Assembly (NCBI GenBank): GCA_027076405.1
Contig: JALTJN010000515.1
Span: forward strand, 256,483-320,482
Length of the DNA: 64,000 bases
Direction of reading: 5' to 3'
Source of the DNA: Chromatiales bacterium
Lineage (GTDB): Bacteria > Pseudomonadota > Gammaproteobacteria > UBA6429
The notes beneath the pieces were generated by a model, which saw only the letters and a program-made list of their open reading frames with translations, was not told the origin of the DNA and made no database searches. Shown piece by piece: positions 38,101 through 48,666 of the stretch. Positions within the stretch are counted from its first letter, which is position 1. The number at the start of each line of letters is the position of its first letter. Made by a program: the position numbers and the translations under genes.

Positions 38101-38505
38101 TGTCTCTTCTGAATATTCCGGCTTAATATCATATGCCGTTAAATTTTTAGCCTCATGAAGTTTATAACCAAGGTTTTCCAATGCACCTTTACTAACATCA
38201 ATAAATTTATAGTCATGTCGGCTAAAAATATATATTTCATTAATACTGGAATTTAACAGCACACCAAGTTGCTTCTGACTTTTAACATCGGTTGAGCCTT
38301 TATTTTTTTTGATTATGCGCCTGTATTTCCAGGCAATAAAAAGGGTAGAAAAGAATAAGATAGAAATGATAACCAAAAGGATAGGATATTCTGTCCATGG
38401 TAAATGAATAGCTGCACTGATTGGGTTCTCAGACGCTTCATTTGCAAAACTCATTGAACTAAATAGAATATTCAAAAAAACGATATTGAATACTTTAAAC
38501 GCCAT
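35182..38505 (-). CDS. multi-PAS/GAF hybrid sensor histidine kinase
   Basis: A 1107-residue membrane-tethered hybrid kinase. A signal-like N-terminus (1-22) and a membrane helix (about 40-60) precede three PAS domains, each ending in DITERK or DITEQK, a GAF domain with a Cys-containing segment (SYCLKGTPCVNVVGKEACSY), and a fourth PAS domain (QSPNAIIITDNKGIIEYVNP). The kinase core has His near 748 (GGIAHDYNNMLNVILGY), an N-box NICINAMHAMP and GTGLGLTQVYGFVKR. A C-terminal receiver (about 985-1105) has D1040 in LLSDVIMPNMDGY. There is no output domain and no adjacent response regulator gene, so the phosphate target is unknown. AGGGTAG precedes the ATG. Confidence 0.93.
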   Translation of the reverse strand: MAFKVFNIVFLNILFSSMSFANEASENPISAAIHLPWTEYPILLVIISILFFSTLFIAWKYRRIIKKNKGSTDVKSQKQLGVLLNSSINEIYIFSRHDYKFIDVSKGALENLGYKLHEAKNLTAYDIKPEYSEETFKAAIKPILDKKIAILVFETLHVRKDGSTYPVEVHLQLIDSNDSESPFIAIILDITERKEAAKALNKNENHFRTLLETTAAIPWELDLATWTFTYVGPQIEALSGYTQEEWCAEYFWEEHLHPEDKESSILFCKEATAKKESHEFEYRFIRKGGSIIWIRDSVEVVVDNDDPVLLRGFMFDITEQKSRQVLSEKRLAETQSIAHIGSWDFDFIKNDLIWSEETYNIFGVDPRKEKITYDKYIEIIHPEDRVHLDTVFNNAIQGHHGFEVEHRLLFNDGQIKFVNCRGEIAYNNNDEPTRAYGAVQDITERKRTDEAIKTIASTVSNVAGNDFFKTLVTNMAEMLNADYAFIGLIDKKDPSLINTYVIYAHGKIAPNMSYCLKGTPCVNVVGKEACSYPEHVKQLFPNDELLVEMNVESYIGIPLFSDNNTPIGLVVVLDSEPMKNPSQMQELLKIFASRTEAELEKIKTNEAIQKLSLAVEQSPNAIIITDNKGIIEYVNPSFTQTTGYSFEEVLNKNPSFIQSGEMPKEFYQDLWETIQAGKVWEGVFHNKRSNGDLFWDEAKISPITNVKGEITHYLGVQTDITDKKQIEQQLRRSQKMDSLGKLTGGIAHDYNNMLNVILGYTELLEMVLTEDSGDKVKEFIGEIKHAADRGASLTKKLLSFSRQESAKPEQVDINELLSESKNMLEKTLTARVNLTFDLVSSIWPVYLDKNDLEDAILNICINAMHAMPDGGDLTLSTFNGSLAEDEAKVLNLTPGDYVQLSISDTGCGISENMLNQIFDPFFTTKGDMGTGLGLTQVYGFVKRAKGILTIDSSVNVGTYLLLYFPRYFEDKHKGDITGGIETVTDTKGHESILIVDDEVAICDLSNNILSTKGYKTYIAHSGKEALEVIRNNKIDLLLSDVIMPNMDGYKLAAIVREKYPDIKIQLVSGYDDDRKRTKEDEQLADKLLSKPYSAKELSSTIRHLLDS

Positions 38506-38617
38506 TATGTGGACTACCCTATTATATTAGTGTGCTCTTATATTTTTAAATAGTACTATGTATAAAGAATACATTATTATTAACAAGTTAAAAGTAAAAT
38601 ATTGTGTAGATTAGGCG

Positions 38618-39103
38618 CTAACGATGTCTTTTCAGGATATCTTCCAGTAAGCCACGACTAGCAGATTCTACCAGCTCAAAAACATGTTCAAAGCCTTGAT
38701 CACCGCCATAATATGGGTCTGGTACATGAGTTTCTGAATATTCCTGACTAAAATCTAAGAATAAGCTTAATTTACTCTCTAGACCATCAGGGCACATCTG
38801 ATTTAACAACTGATAATTCTCGTTATCCATTGCTAAAATGTAATCAAACTCATGAAAATCATTTACAACAGCCTTTCTTGCTCGCAAATCACTTAAATTA
38901 ATTCCACGTGTCATAGCAACTTGTTGAGATCGTCGATCTGGCTGTTCATCAATATGATAAGCATGTGTACCGGCAGAATCTGTCATTATCCAATCATCAT
39001 GCCCCTGTTGTTGCACTAAATGGCGAAATACTCCTTCGGCTGTTGGTGATCGGCAAATATTGCCCATACAAACAAATAACACCGAAATTTTCTTATTATT
39101 CAT
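38618..39103 (-). CDS. low-molecular-weight protein tyrosine phosphatase
   Basis: The signature VLFVCMGNICRSPTAEGVFR holds the C-x5-R active site (Cys12, Arg18), and the catalytic Asp lies in VPDPYYGGDQGFEHVFELVE. DSAGTHAYHIDEQPDRRS is also typical. Length 161 is standard. In many bacteria such enzymes act with tyrosine kinases on capsule or EPS export, but no tyrosine kinase is next to it here, so its substrate is open. It is flanked by two sensor kinase genes. Confidence 0.95.
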   Translation of the reverse strand: MNNKKISVLFVCMGNICRSPTAEGVFRHLVQQQGHDDWIMTDSAGTHAYHIDEQPDRRSQQVAMTRGINLSDLRARKAVVNDFHEFDYILAMDNENYQLLNQMCPDGLESKLSLFLDFSQEYSETHVPDPYYGGDQGFEHVFELVESASRGLLEDILKRHR

Positions 39104-39230
39104 TAATATTTCTCTAAATATTGATTATTTTACCAACATATTAATTCATCAATCATTACAAATGACTTCACATGTTGTTTATCTTTAGTATAGTGTAAAT
39201 CAATAATAATTATTAAGCTGTATAGTTTTT

Positions 39231-40466
39231 ATGCCACTAACAAAATTTCAGCGCTTTAGACAATCAATCGATACCGAAATGCAAAACGCACTTGTGCGTC
39301 TTGCCATTTTATCGTGGGGGCTTATCTTTTTTGCCATAGGACTTCATTATAATTTTTACCATCTCTCAGCTAAAAATTTCTTTCTTTATGGTGGGATATT
39401 TTATGTCTATAGCATCATTATTGCTTTTATTGTTAAGTGCTGGCCAAACGTTAAATGGCGACTTTATCTCACAGTAACAATTGATATTATTTTTATTTCT
39501 CTCGGTATTGTATTCACAGGTGACAGCACATCACCATTTTTTATTCTCTATCTTTGGGTGTTAATAAGTCAGGCAATGCGTTTTGGCCGAAATCTGCTCT
39601 ACACTGCTCAGGCAGTATCTTTTATCTGCTACGGTATTGTTGTTCTATATTTTAATAATTTTGGTGATCATCCAATAGAAACCTCTTTTTTGTTGCTTAG
39701 CTTAATTATCATGCCCTTTCACCTAAACAAATTATTAAATTTATTACATCAAGCACGTAATGAAGCTGATGAAGCCAATAAAATTAAAAGTATTTTTATT
39801 GCCAACATGAGTCATGAATTGAGAACCCCTCTAAACGCCATTATTGGTTACAGCGAAATGTTAAAGGAAGATGCGGATACACTAGGATATGAGGTTTATT
39901 CAAAAGATTTAGGGAAAATTAGAAATGCCGGACTTCATCTTTTAGGACTAATTAATAGTATTCTCGATTTTTCTAAAAATGAAGCCGGTAATATTGGCTT
40001 GGACAACTCAACATTTGATGTAAAGTCACTGCTCACTAATGTGAAAGAAACTATCGAACCATTAGCGGCCAATAATAATCAATTAATCATCCATCAGGAA
40101 GAAGAAATACAGACAATCTATGCAGATAAAACCAAATTAACTCAGGCATTGCTTAACCTGCTAAGTAACGCCTGCAAATTCACTGATCATGGAAAAATTT
40201 ATTTAACTGTTAGTCATGAAATTCAATCTGATCAAAAATGGATATTATTTTCAGTAAAAGATACAGGAATCGGTATCTCAGAATCTCAATTCGAGTCTTT
40301 ATTTAAGCCTTTTACGCAAGCATCTGTCTCTACTACCCGACTCTATGGCGGAACAGGATTAGGTCTCACCATTAGTAAACAATTCATTTCTCTTATGGGA
40401 GGTGAAATATTGGTTGAAAGTCAATTAGATGTTGGCACTACCTTTACTATTATGCTGCCTGTTTAG
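39231..40466 (+). CDS. membrane sensor histidine kinase
   Basis: About five or six hydrophobic segments fill residues 25-170, forming an integral membrane sensor with little periplasmic sequence. The kinase core follows: phospho-acceptor His195 in [21 protein letters not shown]-box [37 protein letters not shown] and [20 protein letters not shown]. It ends after the ATPase domain with no receiver. No response regulator gene is adjacent; the nearest receiver is in the hybrid kinase. The gap to dapE (255 bases) shows no gene. Confidence 0.92.
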   Translation: MPLTKFQRFRQSIDTEMQNALVRLAILSWGLIFFAIGLHYNFYHLSAKNFFLYGGIFYVYSIIIAFIVKCWPNVKWRLYLTVTIDIIFISLGIVFTGDSTSPFFILYLWVLISQAMRFGRNLLYTAQAVSFICYGIVVLYFNNFGDHPIETSFLLLSLIIMPFHLNKLLNLLHQARNEADEANKIKSIFIANMSHELRTPLNAIIGYSEMLKEDADTLGYEVYSKDLGKIRNAGLHLLGLINSILDFSKNEAGNIGLDNSTFDVKSLLTNVKETIEPLAANNNQLIIHQEEEIQTIYADKTKLTQALLNLLSNACKFTDHGKIYLTVSHEIQSDQKWILFSVKDTGIGISESQFESLFKPFTQASVSTTRLYGGTGLGLTISKQFISLMGGEILVESQLDVGTTFTIMLPV

Positions 40467-40682
40467 TAGTGCATAAATTAAAAGGTATCTCACCAATGGA
40501 ATAATGCAATCCATACTTTTAAAACCGTGCTAAATGCAGTTAACATCAAAATTATTCAAACTTTACCTACAATACGATAAAAAAATGCTACATACTTCTG
40601 TCGATGATAGTCAGGGTTAGTTATACGTTTACCAGCCAATAACGCTCTATTTCTACTTAAACTCACAGCCCGTTAAAAATAA

Positions 40683-41849
<1,167 letters not shown>

Positions 41850-41855
41850 AATATT

Positions 41856-42818
41856 ATGAAAACACAAACTGAATTTTTAAAGCTACGCACTCATCTTGAA
41901 CAACTCATTATTGGCCAAAAGATTTTGCTTGACCGTTTGTTAATCAGTTTATTAACCGGTGGTCATGTACTTCTTGAAGGTGCACCGGGTTTAGCAAAAA
42001 CGACCGCCGTAAATACTCTGGCTAGTGGTGTTCATGCTGGCTTTCAACGAATTCAGTTTACCCCTGATCTTATGCCGGGTGATTTAACCGGTATCGATAT
42101 TTTCGATCCGGAATCTCATCAATTTAAGTTTGCTGCAGGCCCAATATTTCACGAAATTGTTTTAGCCGATGAAATTAATCGTGCCCCGCCAAAAGTTCAG
42201 TCTGCATTATTAGAAGCTATGGCCGAACATCAGGTGACTGTTGGTGGTGTTACACGAAAACTACCGGATTTATTTGTCGTCATGGCAACACAAAACCCGT
42301 TAGAACAATCCGGTACATATCCATTACCTGAAGCACAATTAGATCGTTTTTTATTGCATATAAAACTGGATTATCCTACACCGGATGAAGAGTTAGAAAT
42401 TCTGAAGTTAGACAGAAAACTGCACTACGGTGAAGACAAAGAACCTCTACAATCCCCGATAACACCTGAGACAGTTTTAGCTGCCAGACGTGAAGTTGCA
42501 GATATTCATGTCGATGAAATGCTGGAAAAATATATTGTTTCTATAATTACTGCAACACGAAGTCTTGGTGACTGGAATAAAGACTGGTCTAATATTTTAA
42601 TTGCAGGTGCATCACCAAGAGCATCCATTGCCCTATTACGAGCTTCAAGTGCTTTAGCTTATTTAAATGGCCGGGATCATGTTATCCCCGAAGATATTCT
42701 GGAAGTCGCACCGGATGTATTAAGACATCGTCTTGTACTAGATTACTCTGCTCTTGCTGCCAATATAAGCGCCGACCAGATCATCAAATATCTTTTGACA
42801 GAAATCCCTATCCCGTAA
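41856..42818 (+). CDS. MoxR-family AAA+ ATPase
   Basis: The P-loop is LLEGAPGLAKTTAVNTLASG, Walker B is VLADEINRAPPKVQSALLEA, and the sensor region is VMATQNPLEQSGTYPLPEAQ followed by LDRFLLHIKLDYPTPDEE. At 320 residues it is a typical MoxR. In Bat-type operons MoxR works as a chaperone with VWA-domain proteins. It is 6 bases after dapE and begins a six-gene run with tiny gaps or overlaps, implying one transcript. Confidence 0.94.
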   Translation: MKTQTEFLKLRTHLEQLIIGQKILLDRLLISLLTGGHVLLEGAPGLAKTTAVNTLASGVHAGFQRIQFTPDLMPGDLTGIDIFDPESHQFKFAAGPIFHEIVLADEINRAPPKVQSALLEAMAEHQVTVGGVTRKLPDLFVVMATQNPLEQSGTYPLPEAQLDRFLLHIKLDYPTPDEELEILKLDRKLHYGEDKEPLQSPITPETVLAARREVADIHVDEMLEKYIVSIITATRSLGDWNKDWSNILIAGASPRASIALLRASSALAYLNGRDHVIPEDILEVAPDVLRHRLVLDYSALAANISADQIIKYLLTEIPIP

Positions 42819-42826
42819 CAGAAATA

Positions 42827-43798
42827 ATGTTTGTTAACAGAGTCATTCAAAAGCTGATTAATTTTGGACAACAGTCTTTATTTAAAGTTGAGGAAACGCA
42901 ACAGCCTTTACTAAATAATGATGAAATTCTCGAATTATTATTGTGCGTAAAAAATAATAATAAAACACGACCGCATAAACTTGATATCTCATTTCGAAAA
43001 ACCGGTGATGTACGTTCAATTTTTCGTGGCCAAGGCATGGACTATGAAGAAAGCCGTAAATTTCAGCCCGGCGATGATCCTCGTTATATGAACTGGCAAC
43101 TCAGTGCAAGAACAGGCCAGCATTATATGAAAGTGTTTCGAGAAGAACGTCAACCGGGTATATTTATACTAATTGACCGTCGTTATTCAATGAGATTTGG
43201 AACAAAGCAACGTCTAAAAATAACACAGGCAGTTCGTGCTGCTGCTATTGCTGCTTTTACTGCACAAGAAAAAAAATTCTCAATCGGTGGTGTTATTTTG
43301 GATAAAGAACTGCAATGGTTTAATGAAAACCAGAATAAACAAGCCGTATTTGATTTTATACATCAGGCGGCACGCCCTGCTTCACCGGTTTTTGAATATA
43401 AAATGAATCAGAATATAGTCATCAGTGATGTTTTACGTTTACTCAATGAAGTGTTAACAACAGGTTCTAAAGTTTATCTCATTAGCGACTTCCAAGATCT
43501 GAAAAAAGAAAGTCAGCCTGCATTATTACAATTATCATCCAAACATGAAGTGTATGCTCTGCAAATAATAGATCCTGCTGAAATCAAATTACCTCAAGCA
43601 GGCGAACTTTCTCTGAGAGATACCAACTCATATACACAATACGATATCAATACTAGCTCACAAACCGAACAGAGCTATTACAACACAGCAGCAACTCAAT
43701 TGTTTGAGCAACAACGTCAGTTATTTGAAAATATCGCGATAAGCTATAAACAAATCCTGACGTCTGATAACAAGATACAACTGGAAAGTTTTTTTTAA
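42827..43798 (+). CDS. DUF58 protein
   Basis: A 323-residue protein with the DUF58 core DYEESRKFQPGDDPRYMNWQ, LSARTGQHYMKVFREERQPG and the VWA-like ILIDRRYSMRFGT. The D-R-R-Y-S segment is a degenerate version of the metal-ion site D-x-S-x-S. It has no membrane segment, so it is likely a cytoplasmic partner of the MoxR ATPase. It follows MoxR by 8 bases and precedes the DUF4381 gene by 2. Confidence 0.9.
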   Translation: MFVNRVIQKLINFGQQSLFKVEETQQPLLNNDEILELLLCVKNNNKTRPHKLDISFRKTGDVRSIFRGQGMDYEESRKFQPGDDPRYMNWQLSARTGQHYMKVFREERQPGIFILIDRRYSMRFGTKQRLKITQAVRAAAIAAFTAQEKKFSIGGVILDKELQWFNENQNKQAVFDFIHQAARPASPVFEYKMNQNIVISDVLRLLNEVLTTGSKVYLISDFQDLKKESQPALLQLSSKHEVYALQIIDPAEIKLPQAGELSLRDTNSYTQYDINTSSQTEQSYYNTAATQLFEQQRQLFENIAISYKQILTSDNKIQLESFF

Positions 43799-43800
43799 AA

Positions 43801-44256
43801 ATGACAGCGACAGCCATTCCATTACCAATCGTTGAGGGAATATACGATATTCAACCTCTTCCGGAGCCTGCTCCTGGTATATTAGAATTATCATTAATCA
43901 TCGCTATAATAACGTTTATCTTGGCGACTAGTACATTTTTAATCTGGAAGCATTATTTTTCTCTTAAGTCTGTTTCTCAACGTAAAATAACTCAGCTCCA
44001 CTTAAATTATTTAAACAACAGCCTTTCTGCGCATGACACAATTTATCTATTGAGTAAAATCCTGAGACAAGGATTGAAAATTAATTACATTAGTGAAAAT
44101 ACTATTCTGCCGGAAAAACTACTTTCAGAAAAAGAAAAGTGGCGTATCTTTGCAAAAAACCTCTCAATGCTGCGTTATACCAAAACTGAACATTCTGAAA
44201 AAGACATTAAAAATCTAATCAATGAAAGTCAATTCTGGTTGAAATACTGGCCATGA
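43801..44256 (+). CDS. DUF4381 membrane protein
   Basis: A 151-residue protein with one hydrophobic segment (about 27-48, LELSLIIAIITFILATSTFL). A basic cytoplasmic region follows (LSKILRQGLKINYIS, EKWRIFAKNLSMLRYTKTEH). The N-terminal VEGIYDIQPLPEPAPG is the typical pre-membrane segment of DUF4381 proteins, which sit between DUF58 and the first VWA gene in Bat-type operons. The ATGA overlap with the next gene shows translational coupling. Function unknown. Confidence 0.82.
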   Translation: MTATAIPLPIVEGIYDIQPLPEPAPGILELSLIIAIITFILATSTFLIWKHYFSLKSVSQRKITQLHLNYLNNSLSAHDTIYLLSKILRQGLKINYISENTILPEKLLSEKEKWRIFAKNLSMLRYTKTEHSEKDIKNLINESQFWLKYWP

Positions 44257-45335
44257 ATTCTTTCAACTTTTCTTTTAATGCAGGTACCAACTATGAGTTA
44301 AGCCAACCTGAGTGGTTATGGCTAATTCCTGTCTATTTATTAATAGCAATCATCATTAACATTATAAAAGATAAATACTTATCAAAATCCAACATTGCAA
44401 GTCTGGCTGAAAACTCGACAAAGCAACAATTTCTACACCCGCTAATCAATTTATTAAATAAACATTCCAATAAAATAATAACCCGACCTTATTTTAACAT
44501 TATATATTTTATTATTTTTTCTCTCCTGATTATTGCTCTAACACAACCGGTAAAAATTGGTAAACAGCTGCCTGAGCCACCTCAAGAACGAGACATTATA
44601 TTTATCATTGATACATCAGTGTCAATGATCTTACGAGACTATATTCTTAATGACGAAAGAATTGACCGTATGAGCCTGTTAAAAGTATTGCTGGATAAAT
44701 TCATACAAGATCTTAAGGGTGAGAGAATGAGTATTATTGTCTTTGGCGATCATGCTTATACGCTTGTTCCCTTAACCTCCGATCAATCGTTATTAAGAAG
44801 AATGTTGTCTCGGGTACAGGCAACCATGGCCGGACGTTTCAATGCTATCGGTGAGGCCATTGCTCTTGCAGTTAAACAATCATCGGTCTTCAACAACAAA
44901 ACAAAAAATAATAAACGAAAACGGGTGCTTGTTTTATTAACAGATGCCGACCAGCCAACAGGAAAAATTGATCCCATAACAGCCGCTAAACTTGCACAAC
45001 ATGCCCAACTTCCACTCTATACCATTGCAATTGGAGCAACCAGTTTGACTGCCGGTGAGAATCAATTAGGAGGCTTACTTTACTCCCCCGTTGACTTAAA
45101 TTTATTAAAACAACTTTCTACATTAACAGGAGCAAGTAACTATCAGGCAGGTAGTCCAGACGCATTAAAAAAAGCTATTCAGGCTATTCATTTACACGGC
45201 ACTAACAAACGAAAAGTTAAACCGCTGTATTTTCGTGAAGCGCTTTTTTATTGGCTATTGATGGCTGCTTTTATTATTTTCAGCTTACAACAATTCATTA
45301 CCTTATTATTCAATCAGCATAATTGGAAAAAATGA
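44253..45335 (+). CDS. VWA-domain membrane protein (BatA-like)
   Basis: Membrane segments at about 20-37, 78-97 and near 330-352 flank a von Willebrand A domain. The metal site is intact: IIFIIDTSVSMILRDY (D-T-S-V-S), then the Thr in VPLTSDQSLL and the Asp in VLLTDADQPTG. Length 360. In Bacteroides the bat genes are linked to aerotolerance, while in other bacteria the role is unclear. It overlaps both neighbours by four bases. Confidence 0.9.
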   Translation: MNSFNFSFNAGTNYELSQPEWLWLIPVYLLIAIIINIIKDKYLSKSNIASLAENSTKQQFLHPLINLLNKHSNKIITRPYFNIIYFIIFSLLIIALTQPVKIGKQLPEPPQERDIIFIIDTSVSMILRDYILNDERIDRMSLLKVLLDKFIQDLKGERMSIIVFGDHAYTLVPLTSDQSLLRRMLSRVQATMAGRFNAIGEAIALAVKQSSVFNNKTKNNKRKRVLVLLTDADQPTGKIDPITAAKLAQHAQLPLYTIAIGATSLTAGENQLGGLLYSPVDLNLLKQLSTLTGASNYQAGSPDALKKAIQAIHLHGTNKRKVKPLYFREALFYWLLMAAFIIFSLQQFITLLFNQHNWKK

Positions 45336-47203
45336 TAATGAATTTACTACCTGCTTTACATGATGTTTACTGGAGAGAACCATTATGGTTACTACTTATT
45401 TTTCAACCATTCATATTTGCTTTATTGAAAAAACTTAGCGAAAAAAATAATTCATCAAAGTATGCGGATAAAAAGTTACAACCCTGGGTTGTTTTCCCAA
45501 AACATCGTGTGCTTAAAAACATACTCTTCAGTAAAAACACCCTTTATCTGTCTGCCTGGCTATTGTTTGCAATTGCACTAGCCGGACCTCGAACCCCACT
45601 TACCCAAACTGACAGAGAAGAGCTTTATGGTGTTAACATTATGCTAGTAGTTGATCTATCCCGCTCAATGAGAGCAACGGATATTACACCTAACAGATTA
45701 CGCCGTTCTAAAATTGAGATATTCGAATTATTGAGCAAGGCCAATAATCATCGCATTGGGTTAACGGTATTTTCAGCCCGACCTCATCTTTTTATACCTT
45801 TAACCTCGGATCATATTGCATTTACAAGCTATCTGGATGCACTGGAAAAATTATCTTTCCCAACGTTAGGAACTAATCCCGTTTCAGCAATAGAGCTGGC
45901 GCAAAAAGAACTTCTTAAAATAAAAGGTAAATCTGCCATTATTTTACTTACTGATGGTGATTTCCCCGATGTATCCGCTGCTCAAATTAAAAGCCTTAAA
46001 CGCAGTAAAATCCCATTATATATATTAGGTGTTGGCACCGTTGAAGGAGAAGCCGTTCAGCTCAAAGACGGTTCATGGCTAAAATATAATCAGATGCCCG
46101 TTATCTCAAGAATGAATGAAGGAAACCTTAGAAAATTAAGCAACGAATTAAACGGAGCTTATACTCCAGTTTATGATGATGGCCGTGACTGGAAATCACT
46201 TTATGATGATAATATTTCTCAACTGAGTTCGGTAAAAAGTGTTGCTGCAAATCAACATATATTATGGCGAGAGTTGTTCCCTTACTTTCTTATCCCTTCG
46301 CTTATTTTATTTTTAATATCTTTAAATACATACCAGCTTAAAGTTACCACAAAATTCACTTTATTTATTACATTTACATTCTTATTTATATTTATTCCTG
46401 ATAAAGAAGCATTGGCAACTGAGTTTGGCCAATCAGAACTACAAGCAGCATATCAGGCATATATAAACAAAAACTACTCTCAAGCAATAAAACATTACCA
46501 AAATGTGTCCGGTTATATTTCCTATCAGGGCCAAGGTAATAGTTCGTATAAAATGGGGGATTACAATGAAGCAATTCAACAATTTGTAATTGCAGCATTA
46601 AATGCACGAAATATTACAGAGCGCGCTAACTCTTTATATAATCTTGCTAACAGTTATTTTCGAACAGGAAATTTCACTTTAGCTATCAGTACCTATCAGG
46701 ATGTTTTGCGTTATCAGCCTAAAAATAAGGCATGCATAAAAAACATAAAAACAAGTAGAATTTTAAAGAAAAACATCGAAGACAGAATTAAAGCAAGAGA
46801 AAAACTGTTCACCTCAACACGTTCCGGAAGTGGACCACGCTCGGCAAGCACCGCAAAGGGAACAGAGATTGGAGAAAATACCTCTATTTCATTAGGAGAA
46901 AGTACTAACAATCTCAATGACAATATTCCCTTACCGATAATACCAAATTTAACTGAAGACGCCGTTAAAAAATTATTACTCTCCGGGTTGAAGAACATTT
47001 CATTTGCAGCAACAGATCTAAAAAATGAAAAAAATATACAGTTTAACAAAAATTTGAATATCAATTTATTAAGAGCGCAACAGCAAACAAACGCACTTAA
47101 TGATAAACAATATTTATTATGGAACAGATTATTTGAAATAGAAGAAGGTTTCCCTGCTCCGGTTTTAAAACCTCACACATTATCGGATTTGCAGCCATGG
47201 TAA
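45332..47203 (+). CDS. VWA plus TPR membrane protein (BatB/BatC fusion)
   Basis: The first half has a membrane segment (about 63-80), a VWA domain with an intact metal site (MLVVDLSRSMRATDI, VFSARPHLFIPLTSDH, IILLTDGDFPDV) and a second pair of segments at about 312-352. The second half is periplasmic with TPR repeats (AAYQAYINKNYSQAIKHYQN, GDYNEAIQQF, ANSYFRTGNFTLAISTYQDV), then a polar tail. ATG 45332 lies in an ATGA overlap with the previous stop; an in-frame TTG at 45323 has no support. It combines functions encoded by separate batB and batC genes in Bacteroides. Confidence 0.9.
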   Translation: MIMNLLPALHDVYWREPLWLLLIFQPFIFALLKKLSEKNNSSKYADKKLQPWVVFPKHRVLKNILFSKNTLYLSAWLLFAIALAGPRTPLTQTDREELYGVNIMLVVDLSRSMRATDITPNRLRRSKIEIFELLSKANNHRIGLTVFSARPHLFIPLTSDHIAFTSYLDALEKLSFPTLGTNPVSAIELAQKELLKIKGKSAIILLTDGDFPDVSAAQIKSLKRSKIPLYILGVGTVEGEAVQLKDGSWLKYNQMPVISRMNEGNLRKLSNELNGAYTPVYDDGRDWKSLYDDNISQLSSVKSVAANQHILWRELFPYFLIPSLILFLISLNTYQLKVTTKFTLFITFTFLFIFIPDKEALATEFGQSELQAAYQAYINKNYSQAIKHYQNVSGYISYQGQGNSSYKMGDYNEAIQQFVIAALNARNITERANSLYNLANSYFRTGNFTLAISTYQDVLRYQPKNKACIKNIKTSRILKKNIEDRIKAREKLFTSTRSGSGPRSASTAKGTEIGENTSISLGESTNNLNDNIPLPIIPNLTEDAVKKLLLSGLKNISFAATDLKNEKNIQFNKNLNINLLRAQQQTNALNDKQYLLWNRLFEIEEGFPAPVLKPHTLSDLQPW

Positions 47204-48660
47204 TTAAAAAATCAAGTCTTGCTATATTTCTGTTGTTTTTCTCTTTAGTGAATTTAAGCTTTGCTGTTCCGCAATTATTTTTATTTACAGATAAAACAGA
47301 AAGTGCACTCGGTCGCCCAATTCGTGCAGAGCTATATGGTATATCGCTATCCTCCCAAATCACCAAAGTGGACATAGAAGGATTAAATGAAAACTTTGGT
47401 GTTATCACTGATTATGTCAGCAATGATACTCGTGATAATCGCTGGCCCGGTAAAAAAATCCAGATATTAAAACTTAAGCTCTATCCGCGTCGAAGTGGAA
47501 AAGTGCTCATCCCATCTTTATCAATTAAAAACATCTCCAGCAATGAAAAACTACTGCACATTATTAATGATAAAACTGGCGAACCGGAGTTGTTTTTTTC
47601 AACTAAAACACCATACCAGCGTCAGCAAACGATAGCTCTACTATCTGTTAATACATCAGAAGAAAATTCACGTTTAACCGTTAAAGAAGGTCAAACTATA
47701 AAGAACGTAGACAGTACCCCACTCCAATTTAAACGCATAAAAAACACTAACGGAACATACAACTTGCAGATAGGCTGGGCAATATCCGCATTGAAAAAAG
47801 GTCCGTTGACATTAAACTTTCCACCTGTTGAATACAGTGTAAGCGGTGTTTTGCGTAAGAAGTTTTATTTGCCGATTAAAAAAATTAGCATTAAAGCTCT
47901 ACCGGTTTACCTTCCTCCCACAATACCCGTTGGTAAAATTACTATTCACAGCAAACTACCTGATAAACTCTTGCTAAAAACAGATTCTCTTTCGTACTGG
48001 AATATAACTATTAGCGGAAAAACGAATAACACATACAATCTTCCACCTGTATTAAGGAAAATTAAAGATAATCAGCATATACACTTTTTGCCTGCAAACA
48101 CACTACGTTCCGTTAAGGTCTCTAAAGCTAATCTGATTAGTGTTGTGGAGTATTCCATTCCATTTAAACCATTAAAAAATGGTTCACTAACTCTACCAGC
48201 AATCAAAATTCAATATTTTAATCCTGAAAATGGAAAAATTATTACCCTCATACATAAAAGTACAAATAAATTCGTTTTAAGCATGTTTTGGCAAGTTTTA
48301 TTACTCATACTCGGCGGATTACTTTTAATTTCACTGTTTATTAAAGCTAGAAAACATTGGCAACAACTAAAATACTCAAAACAAAAACGTGAAGAAGCAC
48401 TATACCTGTTGCAAAAGAACAAGAATATTGAAAGTATTCGAAAATCAATTCAATTACTGGCAGAAGCTGAAAACTGGCCAACCAATACGACTATCAGTCA
48501 ATGGGCTAAATTTTGGAAAAGCAAATATAAAGTGGAGAGTAGTTTTGAATATTTAATAGAACAATTATCTTCTTTACTTTACAGTTCGAAAAATAATATC
48601 AGCAAAAAAAACATAAGCCAGCAAATACTGGCTTTAGTAAACAATAGAGTTAAACGTTAA
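47197..48660 (+). CDS. BatD-like protein
   Basis: A signal peptide (about 1-24, ending LSFAVPQ) precedes a long beta-rich periplasmic region with repeated Ig-like strands. One membrane helix lies at about 363-383 (MFWQVLLLILGGLLLISLFI) and a basic cytoplasmic tail follows. This is the BatD layout: 487 residues with an oxygen-tolerance-family core. It overlaps the previous gene by 7 bases and closes the operon. A weak 6-base stem followed by five T residues sits at its end (about 48647-48666). Confidence 0.82.
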   Translation: MVIKKSSLAIFLLFFSLVNLSFAVPQLFLFTDKTESALGRPIRAELYGISLSSQITKVDIEGLNENFGVITDYVSNDTRDNRWPGKKIQILKLKLYPRRSGKVLIPSLSIKNISSNEKLLHIINDKTGEPELFFSTKTPYQRQQTIALLSVNTSEENSRLTVKEGQTIKNVDSTPLQFKRIKNTNGTYNLQIGWAISALKKGPLTLNFPPVEYSVSGVLRKKFYLPIKKISIKALPVYLPPTIPVGKITIHSKLPDKLLLKTDSLSYWNITISGKTNNTYNLPPVLRKIKDNQHIHFLPANTLRSVKVSKANLISVVEYSIPFKPLKNGSLTLPAIKIQYFNPENGKIITLIHKSTNKFVLSMFWQVLLLILGGLLLISLFIKARKHWQQLKYSKQKREEALYLLQKNKNIESIRKSIQLLAEAENWPTNTTISQWAKFWKSKYKVESSFEYLIEQLSSLLYSSKNNISKKNISQQILALVNNRVKR

Positions 48661-48666
48661 CTTTTT

